A stretch of DNA of 64,000 nt from an uncultured Steroidobacter sp. (GTDB lineage Bacteria > Pseudomonadota > Gammaproteobacteria > Steroidobacterales > Steroidobacteraceae): NCBI RefSeq assembly GCF_937958065.1, contig NZ_CALFXI010000043.1, positions 62,001 to 126,000 of the forward strand, given 5' to 3'. Below are positions 27,067 through 36,726 of the stretch, piece by piece. The position numbers and the translations under genes were made by a program. The notes below the pieces were generated by a model. The model made no database searches. It was not told the origin of the DNA and saw only the letters and a list, made by a program, of their open reading frames with translations. Positions within the stretch are counted from its first letter, which is position 1; each line of letters begins with the position of its first letter.

Positions 27067-28307
27067 TTCAGCTTTCCCTGCTCGCGCAGCCTGTCTTTCT
27101 TGCTCTTGCGCTTTCCCTTGATCCCACCGTTGTTCGGTCCAGGCGAAGCTGCGAGCGGCGCGGCGGTTTCCACCGGCTCGAATCCAGGAACGATTTCACG
27201 AGTCAGCGTCAGTTTGTGGCGCTTCTCGATCAACCGAAAATGCGACTCCGTGCTCGCGCTCACGAAGCTCACCGCCACACCGGCCTGGCCGGCGCGCCCG
27301 GTGCGACCGATCCGGTGCACGTAATCGTCCGTGGAGCGCGGCAGATCGAAATTCACGACAGCGGGCAGATGCACGATGTCGATGCCGCGGGCCGCGACGT
27401 CGGTTGCAACCAGGACCTGCAACTGCTGCGCTTTGAAATCCGCCAGCGCCTGAGTACGTGCGCCCTGGCTGAGCTCGCCATGAAACGCCGCCGCTTTGAT
27501 CCCCGCGCGCCGCAACTTCTCCGCGACGTGCTCCGTCGAATATTTGGTCGCGACGAACACCAGCACGCGAGTCCAGCCCTGTTCCCGGATCAGGCGAAGT
27601 AACAACTGGGTGCGACGAGGCGCGTCCACATGAATGACGCGCTGATTGATATCCGGCACGGTCGCGGGTGTCGAGGCAACCTCGACTCGCAGCGGATCGC
27701 GCAGCAGATTCTCCGCAAGCGCATTGACCGCCGGCGGGAACGTCGCGGAGAACAGCAGCGTCTGGCGGCGTTCGGGCACCAGGCTCAACACCTGGTCGAG
27801 CTCGTCTGCAAAACCCAGCTCCAGCAGCCGATCGGCCTCGTCGAGGACCAGCGTCGTCACCGACCGCAGTCTCAATGCGTTGTGCTCCACCAGATCCAGC
27901 AGTCGACCGGGCGTGGCGACGACCATGTCGGCACCGCCTCGCAACGCCATCATTTGCGGATTGATGGACACGCCGCCGAACACCACCGACACCTTGGGCG
28001 GTTCGGGCAAATGGCGCGCATACCTCTCGATGGATGCGCCGATCTGCGCTGCCAGTTCGCGCGTGGGCGCGAGAATCAGCGAACGAACGGGCCGGGGCTT
28101 TTCGTGGCTGGCTTGCGAATGCCGCTGCAGCAATGGCAAAGCGAACGCAGCCGTCTTGCCCGAGCCCGTGTGAGCGCAAGCCCAAACGTCCCGCCCGGTC
28201 AGAACGCCAGGAATCACCGCGTTCTGAATGGGAGTGGGCGCGGCGTAGTTGCTCTCTGCGACGGCGCGAACGAGCGGCGCGGACAGCCCGAGCGAGGCAA
28301 AGGTCAT
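27063..28307 (-). CDS. DEAD-box RNA helicase, RhlE-like
   Basis: 414 residues. MTFASLGLSAPLVRAVAE opens like RhlE. Motifs: AAPTPIQ, AHTGSGKT, PTRELA, ATPGRLLDL, DEAD, SAT, VATDVAARGIDI and HRIGRTGRAG. The C-terminal extension from about 370 is basic (GIKGKRKSKKDRLREQGK), typical of RhlE-type RNA-binding tails. ATG 28307 is chosen to match the family N-terminus; the frame is open to 28349. Probably acts in rRNA maturation or the degradosome. It is more canonical than its convergent neighbour and not closely similar to it. Confidence 0.92.
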   Translation of the reverse strand: MTFASLGLSAPLVRAVAESNYAAPTPIQNAVIPGVLTGRDVWACAHTGSGKTAAFALPLLQRHSQASHEKPRPVRSLILAPTRELAAQIGASIERYARHLPEPPKVSVVFGGVSINPQMMALRGGADMVVATPGRLLDLVEHNALRLRSVTTLVLDEADRLLELGFADELDQVLSLVPERRQTLLFSATFPPAVNALAENLLRDPLRVEVASTPATVPDINQRVIHVDAPRRTQLLLRLIREQGWTRVLVFVATKYSTEHVAEKLRRAGIKAAAFHGELSQGARTQALADFKAQQLQVLVATDVAARGIDIVHLPAVVNFDLPRSTDDYVHRIGRTGRAGQAGVAVSFVSASTESHFRLIEKRHKLTLTREIVPGFEPVETAAPLAASPGPNNGGIKGKRKSKKDRLREQGKLN

Positions 28308-28383
28308 GTGGTGAGTTGGGAGGGGTCGGTCATGCCGCCATGATCGCACGTACGCCGTGCGGCGTGCAGACCACGCTCCGAAA

Positions 28384-29910
28384 TCACGCGCTTGGACGGC
28401 TCGCGTACCACGCGATCGTGGCGAACAGACCCGCCAATCCGATCATCGTCAAATCGACTCCGGCATAGATCCACAGGCCTTGCCCAAGCGAGTTGCCAAG
28501 GTGGGCCTCCGTGGTCATCGCGCTCACGATCGGTATCGCTGCGAACGAGATCGCAGCGATAGCAAACTGCGTCGACCACGCCCGACGCGCACCTTGCACG
28601 CCAGCTGCGACGAAGCTCAGCGCCCACGCAATGAAGAAGCAGCGGACCTCCCACTCGGCCCGGCTCGCCAGATCGGCCGCGAGCAGTCGGTTTGCCAGAA
28701 AGTACGCCGCGACACCCAGCCAGATGCCAGCGATCGCGCCGACGTTGAGCACCTGAATCACTCGATAACCCTGCTGCCAGAGTCGCGAATCGCCGCTGGC
28801 GGGCACGCGCTTGCGCGACCACAAGATCAGACCGGTGGCAACCATCGCCGCGCCCATCAGTCCGCAGAAGGCGAACATCCAACGCGAATCGCCGGAGGCG
28901 AAACGTGCAAGGTGAAGTCCCTTGAGCACACCGTAGGTGCGCAACGCAGGCGGCTCCTGCGGGGTGTAAGCAAGCAGCTGACCCGTTGCGCCATCGAACG
29001 TCATCGTCTGCGTGTTCGCCGAGATACGCCCGGTGTCGCTGCGTCGCATGTGGATGCGAGCGCCCGCGTAGCCCGGATGTTCGATACTGAGGCTGGCGGG
29101 CGACGCGCCGTTCCAGTGACGGCTGGCCTCCAGCAACAACGGTTCGATCGCGGTGAGCTCGGCCCGAAGCCCGGCGCGCTCGGCGGCAGCCGAGCCAGGC
29201 ATCAGATAAGTGAGGAACTCGCCTGGATTGTACCCGTACCTGGCATCGACTCCGGCCGGCATGTACATCAGCATCAACGTGACCAGTCCCGTGTACGTGA
29301 TCATCACGTGGAAAGGCAAAGCGAGCACGCCTGCGACGTTGTGCCCTTCGCGCCAGGCACGCGCGTCCCGGCCGGGACGGAACGTGAACAGCTTCTGGAG
29401 AATCTTTCGGTGAGTGATCAGGCCGCTCAGGATGGCGACGAGCATGACCATCGCGCACGCTCCCACCAGCCAGCGGCCCCACTGTGGCTCGAGGCTCAGC
29501 TCCGAGTGAAATCTCTGGAAGAATTCACCGCCTCGGGTCTGGCGACCATGGAGGACATCACCGGTCGCCGGATCCAGCTCGATACTTTCGAACCGGCGCA
29601 GCAGATTGCTGGGCTTGCCGGGCTCTGGAATGCGGGTCCAGCCCAGTCGCAGCGTCGGTCGGCGAGGCTCTGGAGCATCGATGAGCCAGCGAGGTGAATG
29701 AGGAGCGCGTTCCTCGAGGATCTGCAGCCCGCGCGCGATAGCGTCCGGATCCATACGCGCGGCGCTCAACTCCGGCCGCATCCAGTGCGAAAGCTCCTCG
29801 CGAAAGTAACTGAGCGTGCCGGTCACGAAGACCGCGTACAAGATCCAACCGACGGTGACGCCGGCCCAGCCGTGCAACCACGCCATCGACTGGCGAAACT
29901 TGGGCTTCAA
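28384..29910 (-). CDS. PepSY-associated transmembrane protein
   Basis: 508 residues. It opens with SMAWLHGWAGVTVGWILYAVFVTGTLSYFREEL, the first helix of PepSY_TM proteins, followed by an extracytoplasmic PepSY-like domain. Further membrane helices lie at about 140-165, 190-215, 340-365 and four near the C-terminus. Proteins of this family accompany TBDRs and iron acquisition and are thought to act as inner membrane ferric reductases; that role is inferred. It lies 7 bp after the DUF3649 gene, a common pairing. Confidence 0.85.
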   Translation of the reverse strand: MKPKFRQSMAWLHGWAGVTVGWILYAVFVTGTLSYFREELSHWMRPELSAARMDPDAIARGLQILEERAPHSPRWLIDAPEPRRPTLRLGWTRIPEPGKPSNLLRRFESIELDPATGDVLHGRQTRGGEFFQRFHSELSLEPQWGRWLVGACAMVMLVAILSGLITHRKILQKLFTFRPGRDARAWREGHNVAGVLALPFHVMITYTGLVTLMLMYMPAGVDARYGYNPGEFLTYLMPGSAAAERAGLRAELTAIEPLLLEASRHWNGASPASLSIEHPGYAGARIHMRRSDTGRISANTQTMTFDGATGQLLAYTPQEPPALRTYGVLKGLHLARFASGDSRWMFAFCGLMGAAMVATGLILWSRKRVPASGDSRLWQQGYRVIQVLNVGAIAGIWLGVAAYFLANRLLAADLASRAEWEVRCFFIAWALSFVAAGVQGARRAWSTQFAIAAISFAAIPIVSAMTTEAHLGNSLGQGLWIYAGVDLTMIGLAGLFATIAWYASRPSA

Positions 29911-29917
29911 TCCGGCG

Positions 29918-30199
29918 TCACTCCATCGATGCCCAGAGCGCGACTTTCAGGACTGCGATGGCCGCAACCAGGTACAGCCACATCGACCACGCATTGCGCG
30001 CGGCGAATACGCTCAAAACGATGGCCGCGTAGATCGCAAACGACAGCATGGTCGCGGTCAGAACCGCCTCCGCAGGCTCCATCGGCAACAGCAGGGCCAG
30101 CAAGGCAACCAGCGACGACGTGAGCAGATAGCCGCCGACGACTGCAGCGACCAGGCGCCCGCCTGTGGAAACGCGATGGATCAGGGTGGGCCGAGACAT
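29918..30199 (-). CDS. DUF3649 small membrane protein
   Basis: 93 residues, three hydrophobic helices (about 15-37, 45-65, 70-88). RVSTGGRLVAAVVGGYLLTS and the ARNAWSMWLYLV segment are typical of DUF3649 proteins encoded next to PepSY iron-uptake proteins. Probably a partner subunit of the PepSY protein. It follows the sigma factor gene by 102 bp. Confidence 0.8.
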   Translation of the reverse strand: MSRPTLIHRVSTGGRLVAAVVGGYLLTSSLVALLALLLPMEPAEAVLTATMLSFAIYAAIVLSVFAARNAWSMWLYLVAAIAVLKVALWASME

Positions 30200-30301
30200 T
30201 CTTTTCGGTGATCACGCTCGGTGCTCGTATGCCCGCAGCATACGACGGCCCGTCAAGCGGGAACAGGCACAGATCGCCACCGAATTTGCGACGCGTTGAT
30301 G

Positions 30302-30976
30302 CTACAACCGGGCGAGAACGCGGGCGATCAGACCGTCGCAACGTCCGCCGCCGAACTCGAACACGTCGCGCTCGGCCAGATCGATTTCCTGTGCCAGCGC
30401 CTCACGCAGCAGACTGCGCGCGCGGAAATGACGGCTCCGCACGGTTTCCTCGGGAATATCGAGGATCTGTGCGGTGTCCTGAACGCTGAGCTCTTCGACG
30501 GCACGCAGTACGAACACGACCCGGAACGGCTCGGGCAGCTCATCGAGCTTGTGCTCCAGCAGGTCTCGCAGCTGCGCACGACCGATCGCCTGGTCCGGCA
30601 GCTCCGAATCCCGGGCGGCCACGCTATCGACGTCGGGTCTGTTGGTTGAGCTGACCATGGGAATCACGTTCTCGCGGCGGTGGTGACGACGCAGGCGGCC
30701 CGAGCATTCGTTGAGGACGAGACGCGACAGCCAGGTCGACAGCGCCGCATCACCGCGGAACTGCCGCAACGATTGATATGCTGCCAGATACACTTCCTGC
30801 AGCACATCGTCCGCTTCGGCCGGGTCTTTGAGAACCGCCCTCGCCAGTCGATAGAGCCGACGGTTATAGCGGCGCATCAGCCCCGCGAACGCGACGTGAT
30901 CGCCTGCCGCGACACGATGCGCAATCGCAATGTCGTCCTCATCGGTGGGTAGTGACGATGCGATCTCGGGCGTCAT
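30302..30976 (-). CDS. ECF-type RNA polymerase sigma factor
   Basis: 224 residues. Region 2 (FAGLMRRYNRRLYRLARAVLKDPAEADDVLQEVYLAAY, then FRGDAALSTWLSRLVLNEC) and region 4 (LDELPEPFRVVFVLRAVEELSVQDTAQILDIPEETVRSRHFRARSLLREAL) are complete. There is no anti-sigma gene next to it; the neighbours are a cupredoxin upstream and DUF3649 downstream. ATG 30976 overlaps the cupredoxin stop by 4 bp. It may direct expression of a stress, copper or iron regulon, inferred from context. Confidence 0.9.
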   Translation of the reverse strand: MTPEIASSLPTDEDDIAIAHRVAAGDHVAFAGLMRRYNRRLYRLARAVLKDPAEADDVLQEVYLAAYQSLRQFRGDAALSTWLSRLVLNECSGRLRRHHRRENVIPMVSSTNRPDVDSVAARDSELPDQAIGRAQLRDLLEHKLDELPEPFRVVFVLRAVEELSVQDTAQILDIPEETVRSRHFRARSLLREALAQEIDLAERDVFEFGGGRCDGLIARVLARL

Positions 30977-31338
30977 TGGACGATCAGCGTCCCCTTCATG
31001 GTTGGATGGTACGTGCACGTATAAGTGTAGCGCCCCGGCGCGGCGGCGACGTACGTCCAGGATTTTCCGACCGGGATGTCCCCCGAATCGAATGCTTTCC
31101 CGTCCTCGGTGACCGTGTGCGGAAACAGATCCTTGTTGACCCAGACGACACGATCGCCGCGCCTGACCGACAGCTCATCGGGACCAAACTGCATGCTTTC
31201 GATACTCACGGTATGGGTCGCCGGCTCTGCGGACGAGGCGCGCTCGGTGAGCGTCATCACGGCCAGGAGCGAACCGACCGTCACCGCCAGCATCCGCCGG
31301 CGGCGATCGAGGTGAATGAGGTCTGCGCGCTCAGCCAC
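30973..31338 (-). CDS. secreted cupredoxin (plastocyanin/amicyanin-like)
   Basis: About 121 residues with an Arg-rich N-terminus and signal helix, then a blue-copper domain. The copper ligands are visible: His in LFPHTVTED and the C-terminal C-x2-H-x2-M in TYTCTYHPTMKG. GTG 31338 has AGGA upstream and overlaps the preceding stop; ATG 31293 would shorten the signal region. A periplasmic one-electron carrier. It lies between DUF4142 and ECF sigma genes with overlapping ends, so the three are translationally coupled. Confidence 0.85.
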   Translation of the reverse strand: MAERADLIHLDRRRRMLAVTVGSLLAVMTLTERASSAEPATHTVSIESMQFGPDELSVRRGDRVVWVNKDLFPHTVTEDGKAFDSGDIPVGKSWTYVAAAPGRYTYTCTYHPTMKGTLIVQ

Positions 31339-31864
31339 TGGTCCTGCCCAAGGAAGCCTGCAACTGCTTCGCATGTTCCAGATGCGCGACGAATGCCGGA
31401 CGCACCTTGACCAGCAGCGCCTTCAGCTCCGCATTCTGAGCGCTGGGAATCAGCGTTTTGTCCATCGCGTCCAGCACCGCCTGGTGATAAGCGACTTCGT
31501 GATCGACATACGCTTTATCGAACGCCGCGCCGCTCAGCTTCTTCAGCGCCGCGAGGTTTTCATCACCGCCCTTCTGCAGGCTCTTGCTGGTGTCGTTCGG
31601 CTGCGGCGTCACGTGAAGTTTCGTGACGAGCGCCTCCGCCGATTGGTTTACGCCGCTGTGGTCCGTGACCATGCGCTGCCCGAAGTCTCTGACCTCCTGG
31701 GAATGAGCGCGGGATTGGGCCAGCTTGCCGGCGTCGATATCGATCTGGTTGGCAGTGACGACGATGTGGGCGATCTGCGCATCGCTGGGGCCGGCACTCG
31801 CTGCGCCAGCGTCGACGGCAACGAGCGCGAGCGCCGCTGCGAAGGCGGTAAGCCAGGTGTTCAT
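31331..31864 (-). CDS. secreted DUF4142 protein
   Basis: 177 residues with signal peptide 1-22, then a mostly helical DUF4142 domain: QIAHIVVTANQIDIDAGKLAQSRAHSQEVRDFGQRMVTDHS and FDKAYVDHEVAYHQAVLDAMD. The repeated His/Asp positions resemble ferritin-like four-helix proteins. ATG 31864 has an AGGAG site. First gene of the DUF4142-cupredoxin-sigma string. The function of the family is not established; a periplasmic stress or metal role is inferred. Confidence 0.85.
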   Translation of the reverse strand: MNTWLTAFAAALALVAVDAGAASAGPSDAQIAHIVVTANQIDIDAGKLAQSRAHSQEVRDFGQRMVTDHSGVNQSAEALVTKLHVTPQPNDTSKSLQKGGDENLAALKKLSGAAFDKAYVDHEVAYHQAVLDAMDKTLIPSAQNAELKALLVKVRPAFVAHLEHAKQLQASLGRTSG

Positions 31865-31934
31865 GGGTCGCTCCTGATTTGAGGGATCCTGCGTGATATT
31901 CGATGTCACGAGTCCGCGCCCCGTTCCCGCCAGG

Positions 31935-34900
31935 CTAGGGTTGTCGCCCGAATCTCCTGCGCGGCCTGGCCGTCTTCTTGGGCTCGGATGCGGTGGGCTC
32001 GCCTGCCGCGACGGCAGCGGATGTGGTCGCAGGCACGAACGGCCGGCCCGTCATTTCCTGAAGTTCTTCGACCAGCGACTTCGCGGGTGTTTCCTCGACC
32101 GGTGCGACACTCACCTGCTCCGGATCCAGCGGCGCGATGCCAAGCTCTGCGAGCCGATCGAACACGCGACGCAGCGCCGCGTCCGGATCCCGATAGAACG
32201 CACTGCCACGGATGCGAACGAACTGCCACCCCAGGCGTTCGAGCACGGCCTGGCGCGCAATGTCCTCACTGAGGCTCTCGGGCGTGCGATACCGGTCGCC
32301 GTCACACTCCACCGCCAGTCGCTTGCCATCGTTCTCGATGACCATGTCGATGCGGAAGTGACCGATGCTCATCTGCTGTTGCACGCGGAAGCCCGCGGCC
32401 GTCAGACGCTTCGCCACTTCGCGTTCGAGCGGCGACTCAGGTTCCAGGCGATCCCGCTCGGCCCCTGGCGCGGACAGATTCGGCTGTTGTGCGTGCTGAA
32501 GTAACTGGAAGCGCAAGTCGTCGGTCTTCAAGTCGCGATCCGCATCGAACGAATACACGACCCATAGCTGGTCGCGCGCCCGGCTCGCGGCAACGTTGTA
32601 ACGTTTCTTGACCAGTTCATACACACCTTCTCGCACGGTACGCAGCGCCGCTTCTTCCGGCGTGCTATCCACGAGCGACAACAGGATGATGTCGCGCTCG
32701 TCGCCCTGAAACTCGGCCGAGATGCCGGCGAGGATGCGCCGCTTCTCCAGCTCCACGCTGTCGATCCGCTTGTGAAGCAGCGACTGGATCAGCAGCGCCT
32801 GCTCCTCTTTCACCATCGAGATCACGCCGATGGTCTTGCCTTCATAGGCCGGATGGCGCGTCATCGCCTTGATCAGCGCCACGATCGCCTCGGCCTCTGT
32901 CGGGTTCACGTCACCTTGCCGCACGCCATCCACCGGATATGGAACGCACGCGGGTTTGATGTGTGTCGAGTTTGCCGCCCGCAGCGGCAGGATCTTGCCG
33001 TCATAGGACAGCCGGTTGCTGAACGCAATGATCTCCGGCACCGAGCGGAAATGCTCGATCAAGCGCACCGCATCCCCAAACGCCTGCCGCCCGATGTCGT
33101 AGATGGAGGACATGGCATCGAACAGATGCGCGTTCGGGAAGTCATGCAGCATGGACTTGCGCAGATTCTCCAGCGCGGTCTGCTCCTTGCCCACGCCCAG
33201 CGGCGTCACCTGCTCGTGGTCGCCGACGATCACGACCTGCCGCGCCATGTACAGCGGAATGAGCGCATTGAGATCCGCCTGGCTGGCCTCGTCGACGATC
33301 ACCAGATCGAAGCGCGTGGCCCGCGGATCGAAGGTCTCGGCGACCATGGAGATGGGCATGATCCACACCGGCACTGCTTCGACCGAATGTTTCATCAGCT
33401 TGCGAGCTTCGGTGAGCAAGGTCTGCCGACGCTCGGGGTGCCGTGTCGACATCAAGCGCTTGGCCGTATCCAGCCAGCCGATCAGCGCCTGCCGGATCGC
33501 ATTGTTTCCTTGCAGGCGCGCCAGCTGCTGGCCCCACGCGGTAGCATCGATCAGCTCTTGTGTCACCGGCCGCAAGCGGTCGCGAGTGCGGTCCGCTTCG
33601 TACTGCAGCGTCTGCGCATCCAGGCGATCCATCTGCACCAGCGCGTCGTGCAGCTGACGATAGATCCAGGCCAGCTCCAGATCGCCCGGCGGATGCCCTT
33701 TGTCATGCGGCGCCTTGCGATCCTGCAAGCGGTCCGCCCAGCGAGGTGCAACTTCGCGCAGCCGCGTCAGCAACTCGTCACGTTCCGCCGTCAACGGCTT
33801 CACCGCGAGCAAGCGCTGTGCGTACTCGATCGCCGCTCTGTATCCGTGCGCATCGCGAGCTTCGACCGCTGCGAGCAGTCGGGAAGTGCAACCCGCGCCG
33901 GGAGACTGCGGATCGATATCGCCAACGCGCGCCGCGAGTTGATCGAACCAGTCATCGATCTCGCGCCGCTTGCGTCGATCCGCTTCAGTGGCGAGCAATG
34001 GAGGCAGAACTTCAGCAGACAGTCGCTCGACGGTCTGATACTCCGCCAGCGGGCTCGGCTCGCGCGGAATCTGCGCCACGAGTTCGTCCAGTCGCAGACC
34101 TTCGTTGCGCAGCTGCTCGGCCAGCGCGCCCCACGTATGCGCATGCCAATCGAGACAATGACGAATCTCGTCCGTGAGCGCACGGCAAGCCAGTTCCGGC
34201 TCCGGCCCCATGGAGCGAAACAGCGAATCGATGTGTCCGCCGATGAGCGCGTTCCAGGCGTCTTCGATTTCCAGTCGACGCACTTCCAGGTCGGCCACCA
34301 TCTCCAGCACATGGAAGTGATCGATGCGTGAGGGCTCCCCGGCGGCCACCGACGCGGATTTCACGAACTGCCGCCACTCCGAACGCGCCGCCATCGTCAG
34401 GAAACCCAGGCCTCGGCCTGCTTCCAAGTGCTGCACGATCTCCTGAGCGATGCGTCGTTGAGTTTCCGCCGGCATCGACTTCGACAACTGCGGCCGGTGA
34501 TGGCGCAACAGCGCGCATTGAGCGTTCGCTTCCGCCGCTTCTTCGATGCCGTGAATCAATTGTTCCCAGACTTCGCGCTGGGTGCCGCCGTTGATACCGG
34601 CGACGATCGCGTACGGTCGCCACGCCTGCCGGCGCCGCAGCTCCGAAAACTCTTCCGCCAACGTGGCGGCCAGCGCGTGAATCGCAGCGCTGTTGCCGGT
34701 TTTCGTCCATCGATGCGTGCCCGCCGACAGGTCCGCCGCTGCGAGCCGCTGATGTTCCGACGCTTGCGATTCGAATTCGCGCTCGGTCGGCAAGTCATCC
34801 AGATTGGGGAGTGGGCGACGCGAATCGTGCTCTTCGTCCGCCGGGAATGCGGCGCCCAACGCATACAGCCGACCCAGCTCGCTGGAATTCAGCGGCAATG

Positions 34901-36500
34901 ACGCGCCCAGCTTCACCGGCCCTGGAATCCACGCGTGTTGCGCACCGTGAGCCTTCACATACTTCGCCGCGTCGGATGGCGAGAATCGCCGCTCATCGAC
35001 CGTGATCTCGCGATACTCGTTTTCGAGCGCCTCGCGCAGATCCCGCTGCAGCACCTTGAGTTCGTTGAGCAACTCTTTACGCCGTTCTCCGAGCCGGGTC
35101 GCTCGCGACACCAACGACGCACTGGTCTCGGTCGTCAAGCGCTCGGTGATGGACCCGATGGATGTTTCCAATTGCCGCCGGGCATCCTGATCGCTGCCCA
35201 GCACGGCGACACACAACGGACGCAGCACATCGGGCACCTTGTCACGTAGTACGCGCAACGCTTTCGCGGTCTGCGCCGTGACCAGGATGGACTTGCCCTG
35301 CGCCAGCTGATGGCCGATGAGGTTCGCGATGGTATGCGTCTTGCCCGTGCCGGGCGGGCCTTGCACCAGCACCGAGCCGCTGTGGCTCAAGCGCTTGATG
35401 ATCTGGATCTGTTCCTGGTTCGCTTCCTTGCCGAGCAGCACGTCATCGTCATCGAGCGGAGCGGCCGGCACCGTCGCGGCAGTTTCCTCGACCGGCGTGC
35501 CCGCAATCTGCACCATCGCCGGCGCGAACGCTTCGCGCCGATCGATATCGTCGATGATGGCGTCGACCGCATTCGCGATACCGCCGACCCGCTTGCGTAG
35601 TATCAGCATTGGATCGCGCCACATGCGCGGCGCGTCGGAAGGTTCGTCGGTGACACGCTCCTTGAACAGGCGGCCACTGGTGGGCGACAGCGTCTGCACC
35701 AGCGTCTTCAGATAACTTTCCGTGTCGTCGGCGCCCCACGGATGCAGACCGGCGTTCTCCAGCTCTGCTGTCCGATTGCGCAGCGCTGCGGCCGCCGTGT
35801 TCTGCAAATCCACGAACAGCGCGCTGTACAGCTCGGTCGGGCGATCGGTCTCGTGAATGCTGAACTCCGCGGCGCTGGCATCGAAGCGCAGCTCGACGCG
35901 CTTGAGCATCACCGGATGATCGATCGGAACACTGCCTTCGATCGAGGAGACCGCGCGCCAGTTCAGCCGGCCATCGGCGGCCACCAGCTCGAGCAGCTCG
36001 CCGTCGCGCTCGATGGCCGAATGGATTTCATAGAACAGCTCGAAGAAGTGCAGTGCCTTGCGTGCGGCCAGCTCCGAAACCGCCCACTCCTCGCGTTGCG
36101 CCACCCAGGCTTCGAAATCGGCCAGGCGCTGCTCGTCATCGTCGAACCGGATGTTGAGCGGCGGGCTGTCCGCCGCCGTGACGTTGCGAGTCGCCGAGAA
36201 ATACGCGGCCTTGGTGGGATCGTCCCAGTCCGGTAACAGCCAGTTGCTGACGTTGAACGGCGGCGTCGGACACGGCATCGACACAGGACGCGCAATTCGC
36301 AACAGACAGTCGTCCGGAACCTGCGTGCCGTCGCTGGGACCGGGGCGATTGATCTGCACACACGGATGATCCGGCGCATCGGCCAGCCGGATCGCCCGAG
36401 GATGCTGGCTCACGTGCCGAACCGGAGGAAACCGCAGCTGGTTGGCTTCCTTCAGGAACAGATATAGCTGCCGCAGCTTGTGCCGGATGTGCTCGATCAT
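31935..36500 (-). CDS. superfamily 1 helicase fused to a Vsr/MTES_1575-like nuclease domain
   Basis: 1521 residues. The N-terminal ~350 residues precede the helicase and look like the DUF4011-type region of COG1112 helicases. Walker A GPPGTGKT is at 381-388, motif II DEASQ near 1070, motif III VVGDHEQVTPLG just after, and motif VI RYNVAASRARDQLW near 1300. The long insert between motifs I and II (about 440-1010) is helical. The C-terminus has a restriction-endonuclease-like core: Asp1385 in FRIDMV and E1398-C-D-G-D, as in Vsr/DUF559 nucleases, then a Pro/Arg-rich tail. ATG 36500 lacks a strong ribosome site. It stands alone. Helicase-nuclease proteins of this class are found in phage defence and DNA repair; a defence role is inference. 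Confidence 0.85.
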   Translation of the reverse strand: MIEHIRHKLRQLYLFLKEANQLRFPPVRHVSQHPRAIRLADAPDHPCVQINRPGPSDGTQVPDDCLLRIARPVSMPCPTPPFNVSNWLLPDWDDPTKAAYFSATRNVTAADSPPLNIRFDDDEQRLADFEAWVAQREEWAVSELAARKALHFFELFYEIHSAIERDGELLELVAADGRLNWRAVSSIEGSVPIDHPVMLKRVELRFDASAAEFSIHETDRPTELYSALFVDLQNTAAAALRNRTAELENAGLHPWGADDTESYLKTLVQTLSPTSGRLFKERVTDEPSDAPRMWRDPMLILRKRVGGIANAVDAIIDDIDRREAFAPAMVQIAGTPVEETAATVPAAPLDDDDVLLGKEANQEQIQIIKRLSHSGSVLVQGPPGTGKTHTIANLIGHQLAQGKSILVTAQTAKALRVLRDKVPDVLRPLCVAVLGSDQDARRQLETSIGSITERLTTETSASLVSRATRLGERRKELLNELKVLQRDLREALENEYREITVDERRFSPSDAAKYVKAHGAQHAWIPGPVKLGASLPLNSSELGRLYALGAAFPADEEHDSRRPLPNLDDLPTEREFESQASEHQRLAAADLSAGTHRWTKTGNSAAIHALAATLAEEFSELRRRQAWRPYAIVAGINGGTQREVWEQLIHGIEEAAEANAQCALLRHHRPQLSKSMPAETQRRIAQEIVQHLEAGRGLGFLTMAARSEWRQFVKSASVAAGEPSRIDHFHVLEMVADLEVRRLEIEDAWNALIGGHIDSLFRSMGPEPELACRALTDEIRHCLDWHAHTWGALAEQLRNEGLRLDELVAQIPREPSPLAEYQTVERLSAEVLPPLLATEADRRKRREIDDWFDQLAARVGDIDPQSPGAGCTSRLLAAVEARDAHGYRAAIEYAQRLLAVKPLTAERDELLTRLREVAPRWADRLQDRKAPHDKGHPPGDLELAWIYRQLHDALVQMDRLDAQTLQYEADRTRDRLRPVTQELIDATAWGQQLARLQGNNAIRQALIGWLDTAKRLMSTRHPERRQTLLTEARKLMKHSVEAVPVWIMPISMVAETFDPRATRFDLVIVDEASQADLNALIPLYMARQVVIVGDHEQVTPLGVGKEQTALENLRKSMLHDFPNAHLFDAMSSIYDIGRQAFGDAVRLIEHFRSVPEIIAFSNRLSYDGKILPLRAANSTHIKPACVPYPVDGVRQGDVNPTEAEAIVALIKAMTRHPAYEGKTIGVISMVKEEQALLIQSLLHKRIDSVELEKRRILAGISAEFQGDERDIILLSLVDSTPEEAALRTVREGVYELVKKRYNVAASRARDQLWVVYSFDADRDLKTDDLRFQLLQHAQQPNLSAPGAERDRLEPESPLEREVAKRLTAAGFRVQQQMSIGHFRIDMVIENDGKRLAVECDGDRYRTPESLSEDIARQAVLERLGWQFVRIRGSAFYRDPDAALRRVFDRLAELGIAPLDPEQVSVAPVEETPAKSLVEELQEMTGRPFVPATTSAAVAAGEPTASEPKKTARPRRRFGRQP

Positions 36501-36726
36501 CCGACGAGTATTCGGCGCCGCACCTGAAGCAGATTTAATTGGTCGGGAGCCGGTTCCGGAGCGTGGTGTAAATCGCTAATTTCCCTCGGATTTCGGCAGG
36601 CTCCGTGCCGCATCCGAGATTGCCTCTACCCGAAGCCGCATGCCGCCAACGTGGCAAATCGCCGCGGAAGTCACCAGACTAGGCCACGTGTCGCAGGTCG
36701 CTAGAGTCTCCTCGGCGAGGGTTCCG

